From NCBI RefSeq assembly GCF_900186585.1, contig NZ_FYDD01000003.1, positions 806,001 through 870,000 on the forward strand: a DNA stretch of 64,000 nt, written 5' to 3'. The stretch's first letter is position 1, and every line of letters starts with the position of its first letter. Source of the stretch: Massiliimalia timonensis (GTDB lineage Bacteria; Bacillota; Clostridia; Oscillospirales; Ruminococcaceae). The position numbers were made by a program, and so were the translations under genes. The notes under the pieces are model-generated. The model had not been told where the DNA came from, searched no databases, and worked only from the letters and a program-made list of their open reading frames with translations. Shown here piece by piece: positions 24,417 through 31,043 of this stretch.

Positions 24417-25421
24417 TTATTTGTTTTTCATTGCTTCTTCGACAGCAACAGCACACGCTACAGTAGCACCGACCATAGGGTTATTCCCCATACCGATCAA
24501 GCCCATCATTTCAACGTGAGCAGGAACAGAAGAAGACCCAGCGAACTGTGCGTCAGAGTGCATACGGCCCATGGTATCCGTCATACCGTAGGAAGCTGGG
24601 CCAGCAGCCATGTTGTCCGGATGCAGGGTACGGCCCGTACCACCGCCGGAAGCAACAGAGAAGTATTTCTTACCCTGTTCAATACATTCTTTTTTGTAGG
24701 TACCTGCAACTGGGTGCTGGAAACGGGTCGGGTTGGTGGAGTTCCCGGTGATGGAAACGTCAACGCCTTCTTTGTGCATAATCGCAACGCCTTCGGTTAC
24801 ATCGTTTGCACCGTAGCAATTTACCTTTGCTCTTAAACCGTCAGAGTAAGATTTGCGGAAAACCTCTTTTACTTCGCCGGTGTAATAATCCATTTCAGTT
24901 TCAACGTAGGTAAAACCGTTGATTCTGGAGATGATCTGTGCGGCGTCTTTTCCCAAACCATTGAGGATAACTCTTAAAGGTTTTTTACGGACTTTATTTG
25001 CTTTTTCAGCAATCCCGATTGCGCCTTCTGCAGCAGCAAAGGATTCGTGGCCAGCCAAGAATGCAAAACATTCAGTTTCTTCTTCCAGCAGCATTTTGCC
25101 AAGGTTACCGTGGCCCAAGCCAACTTTACGCTGGTCTGCGACAGAACCTGGGATGCAGAATGCCTGCAAGCCTTCTCCGATTGCGGCGGCGGCGTCAGCA
25201 GCTCTGGTGCAGCCTTTTTTGATTGCGATGGCAACACCAACAGTGTAAGCCCAGCAAGCGTTTTCAAAGCAGATCGGCTGAATCGCCTTTACCTGATTGT
25301 AGATATCTAAACCAGCGTCTTTTGTAATTTTCTCAGCTTCTTCAATGGAAGCAATGCCATAACTATTTAAAACAGAATTGATTTTATCAATTCTTCTTTC
25401 ATAAGATTCAAACAATGCCAT
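24417..25421 (-). CDS. GGGtGRT-family protein
   Basis: A 334-residue soluble protein carrying the family-naming motif GGGTGRT near residue 268, plus very conserved-looking blocks PICFENACWAYTVG, GHGNLGKMLLEEETECFAFLAGHESFAAAEG and SITGNSTNPTRFQHPVAGTYKKE. No enzyme family is recognised; the glycine motif and conserved Cys/His residues suggest a catalytic or ligand-binding role. It follows a NifU/IscU-like scaffold gene after 19 bases, from one strong promoter and with one terminator, so the two proteins very likely work together, perhaps in iron-sulfur chemistry (inference). Confidence 0.85.
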   Translation of the reverse strand: MALFESYERRIDKINSVLNSYGIASIEEAEKITKDAGLDIYNQVKAIQPICFENACWAYTVGVAIAIKKGCTRAADAAAAIGEGLQAFCIPGSVADQRKVGLGHGNLGKMLLEEETECFAFLAGHESFAAAEGAIGIAEKANKVRKKPLRVILNGLGKDAAQIISRINGFTYVETEMDYYTGEVKEVFRKSYSDGLRAKVNCYGANDVTEGVAIMHKEGVDVSITGNSTNPTRFQHPVAGTYKKECIEQGKKYFSVASGGGTGRTLHPDNMAAGPASYGMTDTMGRMHSDAQFAGSSSVPAHVEMMGLIGMGNNPMVGATVACAVAVEEAMKNK

Positions 25422-25440
25422 AATCGCGTTACCTCCTCAA

Positions 25441-26133
25441 TTACTCTTCGCGCGGATCAATGATTTTCGCAGCATCAGCAACACGGCCATACTGACCTTT
25501 TGATTTTTCAAAAGCTGTTGCAGCGTCATCGCCCTTTTTCATGAAGTCCATCATTTTACCGAAGTTTACAAACTGGTAGCCAATGATCTGATCCTCATCG
25601 TCCAGAGCAATCCCGGTGACATAACCTTCTGCCATTTCCAAATAACGCGGACCTTTTTTCAGAGTACCATACATAGTACCAACCTGAGAACGCAGTCCTT
25701 TCCCAAGGTCTTCCAAACCAGCACCGACCGGCAAACCGTCTTCAGAGAAAGCGCTCTGGGTTCTGCCGTATACGATCTGCAGGAACAGTTCTCTCATTGC
25801 AGTGTTGATCGCGTCACAGACAAGGTCAGTGTTCAGCGCTTCTAAAATAGTTCTGCCCGGCAGAATTTCAGAAGCCATTGCAGCGGAGTGGGTCATACCG
25901 GAACATCCGATCGTTTCAACCAACGCTTCCTGAATAATGCCTTCCTTTACGTTCAGGGTCAGTTTACAAGTACCCTGCTGTGGAGCACACCAGCCCACAC
26001 CGTGGGTCAAACCGGAAATATCAGTAATTTCTTTTGCCTTCACCCATTTTGCTTCTTCCGGAATCGGAGCAGCACCATGAGCAACGCCTTGTGCAACCGG
26101 GCACATTTTCTCTACTTCATGTGAATAAATCAT
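25441..26133 (-). CDS. NifU/IscU-like iron-sulfur cluster scaffold protein
   Basis: A 230-residue protein. The N-terminal part resembles the IscU/NifU fold: GWCAPQQGTCKL corresponds to the first ligand loop (NPxCGD in IscU) and IGCSGMTHSAAMASEIL to the second (GCGxAxASxS). A third cysteine follows (DLVCDAINTAM). The C-terminal ~90 residues are an extension not found in plain IscU. It is paired with the GGGtGRT gene rather than with iscS or sufBCD. ATG 26133 follows AAAGGAG; an in-frame upstream codon at 26172 is in the leader. Confidence 0.82.
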   Translation of the reverse strand: MIYSHEVEKMCPVAQGVAHGAAPIPEEAKWVKAKEITDISGLTHGVGWCAPQQGTCKLTLNVKEGIIQEALVETIGCSGMTHSAAMASEILPGRTILEALNTDLVCDAINTAMRELFLQIVYGRTQSAFSEDGLPVGAGLEDLGKGLRSQVGTMYGTLKKGPRYLEMAEGYVTGIALDDEDQIIGYQFVNFGKMMDFMKKGDDAATAFEKSKGQYGRVADAAKIIDPREE

Positions 26134-26213
26134 TTGAAAACTCCTTTCGGTTCTACCTTGAATAAACTGCATAAATATGGTTTATTACATTTATGGCATT
26201 TTCACCACATATC

Positions 26214-26242
26214 ATTATAAAGGTTTTTGTCCGTTTAATCAA
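26214..26242 (-). promoter_or_regulatory. Strong sigma-A promoter of the scaffold-GGGtGRT operon
   Basis: TTGATT (26237-26242 on the minus strand), 17-base spacer, TATAAT (26214-26219). The leader to ATG 26133 is about 75 bases. Confidence 0.78.
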
Positions 26243-26321
26243 GTGTATTTTTGTTACGGAATTAACAGATTGGAATTTTGACGGAAAAATTCTTCTTTTT
26301 TCGCTTTGTTTCGTCTAAAAG

Positions 26322-26699
26322 CTATCTTTGGTGAACGCCAAAATTCTTCCGTTCCCGGCAAAGCTCCCGGTACAACTGTACCACTGTCCAATTTTGATTA
26401 TGTTGGGTCACCACCGCTTTCATTAGCTTCGGAAAATCTGGACGAAGCAAATTTAAAATCTCATCAAAGCGTTTCTGTGAGATCCCGCTGAACAGCAAAA
26501 ACGGTTCCGGGATTTCTACCTGGCTTTTCGTTTGCTCCCTTTCCCTTTCCTGAAGGCAGATCGAAATAGTCTTTTCTAAGTCGCTGTCCGAAATGATTTG
26601 ACAGGGAACATGCAGTTTTTCCAGTAAACACAAAAGCTGTTCATTTCCCTTGTGATAACATAAAACCATTTCTTTGGTTTTCTTGATCCGTGCTTTCAT
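26322..26699 (-). CDS. DUF3783-family protein
   Basis: A 125-residue protein; the second half (LLFSGISQKRFDEILNLLRP, then KAVVTQHNQNWTVVQLYRELCRER) fits DUF3783, a family of unknown function. The start overlaps the metallo-hydrolase stop as ATGA, so translation is coupled. Last gene of the DUF3842-MBL-DUF3783 run. Confidence 0.72.
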   Translation of the reverse strand: MKARIKKTKEMVLCYHKGNEQLLCLLEKLHVPCQIISDSDLEKTISICLQEREREQTKSQVEIPEPFLLFSGISQKRFDEILNLLRPDFPKLMKAVVTQHNQNWTVVQLYRELCRERKNFGVHQR

Positions 26700-27517
26700 G
26701 ACCGTCCTCCTGATACAAGATTATCTGGGCGGAAAAAAAGCCGTATCTTCCCTCTACGGTACTGATAAGCCTCCCCGGCAAAGGTGCGGACCGGCCTTCC
26801 GCGTTCTCCGTTTAAAACATCCTCACAGGCCAGCATTAAAGCCTCTGGGACATCAGTGCCAATATCATTCATATCGTGCCCACAGTAAATGTGCTCTGTT
26901 TCTGCAAAAAGCGGCCGTAATCGCTTTAGGTTCTTTAAATAAACACAAAGCGGAGCGGAATAAGGTAAAAACAGCCATGGTGTAGTATTGACTGCATCCC
27001 CGCTGAATAAAGTATGTGTTGTTTCATCAAAAAACATCATAGAGCCGGGAGTATGCCCCGGCAAAGCGACCGTTTTCAGGGACACTCCCCCTAGGTCGAT
27101 TTGATCGCCATCCGAAAGCGGATGATACGGAAAGGAAAGAATGCGATTGACGGTGCGTTCTATCTCCGCCTTTCTTGGATTATCTTCCCCTAAACATTGC
27201 CGGATATAGTTCATCCGAAAATCCATCCCCATGGATTCCGGCATTAAAAATACATCCTCCTCACTGACATAGATCTCCTCAAAAAACGGATTTCCACCTG
27301 CATGATCTGCATGGAGGTGAGTCGTCAAAACAACTACTGGAAGCTCAGTAAACCTTTTGACAAATTTAGAAAGATCCGCAATTCCTGCCCCCGTGTCGAT
27401 TAGCGCGGCGCGCTCTTCCCCAATTATCAGCGCCATGGTCGTATTGGCTCGTGTGCCGTAATCCTCCCCAATGATATATGTATGATCGTTGATCTGTTTT
27501 GCCTGATATAATTCCAT
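26696..27517 (-). CDS. MBL-fold metallo-hydrolase
   Basis: A 273-residue metallo-beta-lactamase-fold enzyme with TTHLHADHAGG near 70, LPGHTPGS near 152 and later conserved SGDAV and CGHD; all metal-binding positions of the glyoxalase II-like group appear present. The substrate is unknown. It lies 3 bases after the DUF3842 gene and overlaps the DUF3783 gene by 4 bases. Confidence 0.88.
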   Translation of the reverse strand: MELYQAKQINDHTYIIGEDYGTRANTTMALIIGEERAALIDTGAGIADLSKFVKRFTELPVVVLTTHLHADHAGGNPFFEEIYVSEEDVFLMPESMGMDFRMNYIRQCLGEDNPRKAEIERTVNRILSFPYHPLSDGDQIDLGGVSLKTVALPGHTPGSMMFFDETTHTLFSGDAVNTTPWLFLPYSAPLCVYLKNLKRLRPLFAETEHIYCGHDMNDIGTDVPEALMLACEDVLNGERGRPVRTFAGEAYQYRRGKIRLFFRPDNLVSGGRS

Positions 27518-27520
27518 ATT

Positions 27521-27925
27521 TTATTCAATAGCCTCCAATACCGCCTGTACTGCTTCCTCGATATACTGCATCATTGGCTTGTTCTGCGTTCCTACAACAA
27601 ACAGATTTGATTTCGTGATCGGAATCAGTACTTTTTTCGCCTTACTGCACGATACTGCGGCAGACATAGCAGGGGATACTTCCCCATACATGGAATTTGC
27701 CAGTAAAATTCCAACCGGGCCGGCGATCACCTGTGCCCTGCCGCAGTTATAAGTTATCGCATTCTCCCCCGTAGCCCCAGCGTCAGCACCGGCCTTCAGC
27801 ATAGCGGCAGTAGCGCCGCTATTAGTACCTACAGCAATGATTTCCTGCGAAACGCCCTTTTGTTTTAATTGTTCGATCAGAGCACGTCCAATTCCTCCAC
27901 CCTGTCCATCGATGACTAAAATCAT
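27521..27925 (-). CDS. DUF3842-family protein
   Basis: A 134-residue protein opening with MILVIDGQGGGIGRALIEQL, a nucleotide-binding-like loop, followed by VGTNSGATAAMLKAGADAGATGENA. This matches DUF3842, common in Clostridia and of unknown function. First gene of a three-gene operon. Confidence 0.78.
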   Translation of the reverse strand: MILVIDGQGGGIGRALIEQLKQKGVSQEIIAVGTNSGATAAMLKAGADAGATGENAITYNCGRAQVIAGPVGILLANSMYGEVSPAMSAAVSCSKAKKVLIPITKSNLFVVGTQNKPMMQYIEEAVQAVLEAIE

Positions 27926-27955
27926 CTTTATCCCCCTTCAGCGTATCTTTCTTTT

Positions 27956-27984
27956 ATTATAGCATTTAGAATGCGGGAAATCCA
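27956..27984 (-). promoter_or_regulatory. Possible promoter of the DUF3842 operon
   Basis: TATAAT (27956-27961 on the minus strand) is perfect; the -35 (TGGATT, 17-base spacer) is poor and lies inside a perfect 8-bp inverted repeat CGGGAAAT/ATTTCCCG (27974-27993). The palindrome could be an operator for an activator or repressor (inference). Confidence 0.45.
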
Positions 27985-27995
27985 GATTTCCCGAA

Positions 27996-28028
27996 AAAAA
28001 AGAACCGGTATTGTACCGGTTCTTTTTT
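27996..28028 (-). terminator. Terminator of the NCS2 permease gene
   Basis: Perfect 15-bp stem AAAAAAGAACCGGTA/TACCGGTTCTTTTTT with loop TTG, T-run on the minus strand. Confidence 0.92.
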
Positions 28029-28034
28029 ATATAC

Positions 28035-29267
28035 TTATTCTTCCAACGGCAATAATTTGTTGGTGATCACGCCAACTACAACTGCAATAAACAACCCGGA
28101 AATCTGGAAGTTCCCAATGCTGACCCCTGCGCTCAGCCCCAAGCCAAAAACAAGAATCAAAGCAGTGATCAACAGGTTCCTGCTGTGTGCAAAATCAAGA
28201 TTTGCTTCGGTAATCGTTCGCATCCCAACGGCAGCGATCATTCCAAACAAAACGACAGACATTCCACCCTTTACTGCATCTGGGATACAAAGAATAACTG
28301 CGCCCACTTTTCCGAACAAACCAAGACAAATCGCAAAAACAGCAGCGATCTTTAATACAACGGTGTCATAAATTTTGGTAACAGCCAAAACACCGGTATT
28401 TTCGGAATAAGTCGTGTTAGCAGGACCGCCCAACAAGCCAGCGGCCATAGTAGCCAAGCCATCTCCGATCAAAGTTTTGTGCAGTCCCGGATCCTCTAAG
28501 AAATCCTTTCCGACAACTGAGCCGTTTGTAGTAACGTCTCCGATATGCTCCATAAAGGTAACCAGTGCGATTGGAGCCAAAAGTGCGATCGCATGGAGAT
28601 TGAACTCCGGAACGGTAAAGAACTCCCCTATACTCCAGAACGGACTGATCCAAGGAGCTTCTGCAATAGGCTGAAAATCCACCAGCCCCGGGCATATCCC
28701 AGTTAAAGTCAAGATGATCGACAGCAGGTACCCTCCGGCCAAACCAATCAAAATTGGGACCAATTTAAAGAATCCCTTTGCAAAAATAGACACAAGCACG
28801 ATAATCACTAGTACAAAAACCGCTACCAGCCAATTCGTTTTTGCCATGTTGATCCCAGTTGGCGCCAATGTAAGCCCTATGACTACAATCACCGGTCCAG
28901 TAACAACCGGCGGGAATAAATTTCTGACTCGTTTTACGCCGATCAGCTTTACCAGCAGTGCCAAAATCAGATAAACAGCACCGGCAGCAATAATTCCCCC
29001 CTGAGTAGCCGGAATCCCATAGCTTTTGATGGTCACCTGCAAAGCCGCCAAAAAAGCAAAGCTGGAGCCAACAAATACCGGAACTTTATGGCCGGTCGCA
29101 AAATGGAAAATCAGCGTTCCGATTCCAGCGCAAATCAAAGCGACAGACGGGTTTAGTCCTGTCAGCGCCGGAACCAAGACGGTAGAACCAAACATTGCAA
29201 ATAGATGCTGTATACCAAGCAATATTTTGGCGCCATCCGACAGTTCTTTTGTAGAAGTAACTACCAT
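28035..29267 (-). CDS. NCS2-family uracil/xanthine permease
   Basis: A 410-residue membrane transporter with about 12-14 helices. The substrate-binding helix 8 region MEHIGDVTTNG near 246 and TTYSENTGVLAVTK near 288 mark the UraA-like branch (uracil:H+ symport) rather than the xanthine/urate branch. Transcribed alone; no purine or PreQ1 riboswitch is visible in the short leader. Confidence 0.9.
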   Translation of the reverse strand: MVVTSTKELSDGAKILLGIQHLFAMFGSTVLVPALTGLNPSVALICAGIGTLIFHFATGHKVPVFVGSSFAFLAALQVTIKSYGIPATQGGIIAAGAVYLILALLVKLIGVKRVRNLFPPVVTGPVIVVIGLTLAPTGINMAKTNWLVAVFVLVIIVLVSIFAKGFFKLVPILIGLAGGYLLSIILTLTGICPGLVDFQPIAEAPWISPFWSIGEFFTVPEFNLHAIALLAPIALVTFMEHIGDVTTNGSVVGKDFLEDPGLHKTLIGDGLATMAAGLLGGPANTTYSENTGVLAVTKIYDTVVLKIAAVFAICLGLFGKVGAVILCIPDAVKGGMSVVLFGMIAAVGMRTITEANLDFAHSRNLLITALILVFGLGLSAGVSIGNFQISGLFIAVVVGVITNKLLPLEE

Positions 29268-29298
29268 ATTTATGCCCCCTAATTTTCAAATTCGACTT

Positions 29299-29327
29299 AT
29301 TGTATCATAATATGAACAATTTGTAAA
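29299..29327 (-). promoter_or_regulatory. Sigma-A promoter of the NCS2 permease gene
   Basis: TTTACA (29322-29327 on the minus strand), 17-base spacer, TACAAT (29299-29304). Confidence 0.68.
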
Positions 29328-29347
29328 GGAAAAATGCCGTTTTGACA

Positions 29348-29374
29348 AAAATAAGGACATGGTATCCATGTCCT
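29348..29374 (-). terminator. Terminator of the GNAT pseudogene
   Basis: Stem AGGACATGG/CCATGTCCT followed on the minus strand by TATTTTT. Confidence 0.85.
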
Positions 29375-29381
29375 CTAAAAA

Positions 29382-29824
29382 TCAATTTACTTTTAAATAT
29401 AAAATTGGATAAGGATTTCCCTGCTCGTCTAATTCAGACTGTTTGTAGCATTTAAATCCCAAATGCTCATAAAAACAAACTGCCTGAGGATTTTGTACAT
29501 TAACACACACTTCGTTAATACCATAGTGTTCTATTCCATAGCGGATTAGCATTTTCCCGATTCCTTTATGTCGTTCTTGATCAGAAACAAACAGCATCGA
29601 AATCTTTTTGTCATCTAATCCCATAAAAGCAGTATATTCACCCACATCATTTTTAGCAGCGATCAAAACTGGAATTTCCTTTAGTGCTTCAGGAACATAT
29701 TGTGCAATTTTCTGGATTTCTTCCTCACTTAAAAGGTATGAGTAGCCCGAACAGAGCTTTCCAAAATTTGAAATAGTTCCAACTGTATCGTTTTTGTCCT
29801 ATCTTGGATTTCTATCAGCTTCAT
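29382..29824 (-). pseudogene. GNAT-family N-acetyltransferase, broken by a -1 frameshift
   Basis: From ATG 29824 (after GGGAG) the frame reads MKLIEIQDRTKTIQ...LESSVRATHTF and then hits TAA. The other frame continues with LSEEEIQKIAQYVPEAL and an intact GNAT core: VSDQERHKGIGKMLI (acetyl-CoA loop) and NPQAVCFYEHLGFKCYKQSE. Adding one T to the TTTT at 29731-29734 joins them into a normal 147-residue acetyltransferase whose VRATHxFLSEE junction is typical of this family. Either a homopolymer sequencing error or a recent inactivation. Confidence 0.85.
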
Positions 29825-29842
29825 AGTATTTTGATCTCCCCA

Positions 29843-29880
29843 TAAAAATCCGCCGAGCGCAGTCAGCGGCCGGCGGAAAA
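29843..29880 (-). terminator. Terminator of yebC
   Basis: Stem TCCGCCG/CGGCGGA with an additional inner pairing (GCCGCTGA/TGCGCT imperfect), followed by TTTTTA on the minus strand. Confidence 0.85.
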
Positions 29881-29884
29881 TCAG

Positions 29885-30622
29885 CTATTCCTCTTCTTCC
29901 TGGTTCTCCCAGTTATGGAATACGTTCTGTACGTCGTCATTTTCTTCCAACGCATCCAGCAAAAGGTTCATTTTCCGGATATGCTCCGGATCATCCAGTT
30001 GGGTATAGGTGCTTGGAACCTGCTCTACTTCCGCAGAAACAATGGTATAGCCTTTCCCCTCTAAAAATTCACGGACATTGCCGCATTCAGCCGGTATAGT
30101 TTCAATTTCAACTGCTTCTTCGGTAAAGTCGAAATCCTCTACCCCAGCCTCCATGCAGTCTTCCATTACCTTTTCCTCGTCCAGACCGTCGTTTTCCAGA
30201 ACAATAACCCCTTTGGTAGAGAACATATAAGATACGCATCCGGTCGTTCCAAGGTTGCCGCCGAATTTATCAAAATAATGGCGCACTTCACCCGCAGTAC
30301 GGTTTTTATTATCTGTCAGCGCCTCTACGATAACTGCGACGCCGTTCGGCCCGTACCCTTCATAGACCATGCTTTCATAGTTATTTTTATCATCGCCGCC
30401 GGCAGCTTTTTTGATAACGCGTTCAATGTTATCATTCGGCACGTTATTTTGCTTTGCCTTGGCAATCAAATCACGAAGCTTTCCGTTTGCCGCTGGATCT
30501 GCGCCGCCCTCTTTTACAGCGACCATGATCTCACGGCCGATCTTGGTAAAAACTTTTGCACGCTGCGCGTCTGTTTTTCCCTTTTTATGCATGATATTTT
30601 TCCATTTAGAATGTCCTGACAT
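29885..30622 (-). CDS. yebC: YebC/PmpR-family (TACO1) protein
   Basis: A 245-residue protein with the family opening SGHSKWKNIMHKKGKTDAQRAKVFTKIGRE (short form), GGDDKNNYESMVYEGYGP near 90 and an acidic C-terminus. Historically a transcriptional regulator; family members also act in translation by relieving ribosome stalling at prolines. Single gene with its own promoter and terminator. Confidence 0.95.
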   Translation of the reverse strand: MSGHSKWKNIMHKKGKTDAQRAKVFTKIGREIMVAVKEGGADPAANGKLRDLIAKAKQNNVPNDNIERVIKKAAGGDDKNNYESMVYEGYGPNGVAVIVEALTDNKNRTAGEVRHYFDKFGGNLGTTGCVSYMFSTKGVIVLENDGLDEEKVMEDCMEAGVEDFDFTEEAVEIETIPAECGNVREFLEGKGYTIVSAEVEQVPSTYTQLDDPEHIRKMNLLLDALEENDDVQNVFHNWENQEEEE

Positions 30623-30668
30623 AAAGAAACCTGGCCTTTCTCATTATTTTACATTTTCTCGACAATAT

Positions 30669-30697
30669 ATTATACATCATTTTGTCCGGTAGCGCAA
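30669..30697 (-). promoter_or_regulatory. Sigma-A promoter of yebC
   Basis: TTGCGC (30692-30697 on the minus strand), 17-base spacer, TATAAT (30669-30674). Confidence 0.68.
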
Positions 30698-30839
30698 GTA
30701 TGCTTTTCAGAAACAACAGAAATACGAAATGACGTTTTATTATTTTACAAAATTTTCATGTGATAAATCCCTTGAGTTTACAAAAACTAATTTCGTCAAA
30801 GAAAATTCTTTGGCAAACAATAAAAACGAGGTGAAAACC

Positions 30840-30977
30840 ATGTCTGCGAAAAATAACCGTTCTAACAATCTGCAGGATAAAAACAACCCGACATCCTGCC
30901 ACAAGAAAAATCAGGCACAGAACAAGAAACAGAATCCGAACGCGCAAAACCAGTTCAACGAAAACGACTGCCGTTAG
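30840..30977 (+). CDS. Small Asn/Gln/Lys-rich protein, unknown
   Basis: A 45-residue protein starting MSAKNNRSNN, with ATG 30840 after GAGGTG. About a third of the residues are Asn, with many Lys and Gln and two Cys (TSCHKK and NDCR). It has no hydrophobic core, so it is probably disordered. Small hydrophilic proteins of this kind include spore proteins of Firmicutes, but I recognise no specific family. It is monocistronic, ending 25 bases before a strong terminator. An in-frame upstream ATG (30729) lacks a ribosome site and lies in probable promoter DNA. Confidence 0.65.
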   Translation: MSAKNNRSNNLQDKNNPTSCHKKNQAQNKKQNPNAQNQFNENDCR

Positions 30978-31002
30978 GATCCTTCAAGATTTCCCCTCAA
31001 TA

Positions 31003-31043
31003 AAAATAAGACAGGCGGGCAAATTGCCCGCCTGTCTTATTTT
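31003..31043. terminator. Bidirectional terminator
   Basis: Perfect 20-bp stem AAAATAAGACAGGCGGGCAA/TTGCCCGCCTGTCTTATTTT serving the small Asn-rich gene and the convergent YfhO gene, whose stop codon (31037-31039) lies in the right arm. Confidence 0.94.

Noticed and set aside
29268-29380. Purine or other riboswitch before the NCS2 permease
   Set aside because: Only a short leader follows the promoter, and the one hairpin present is the terminator of the neighbouring gene.
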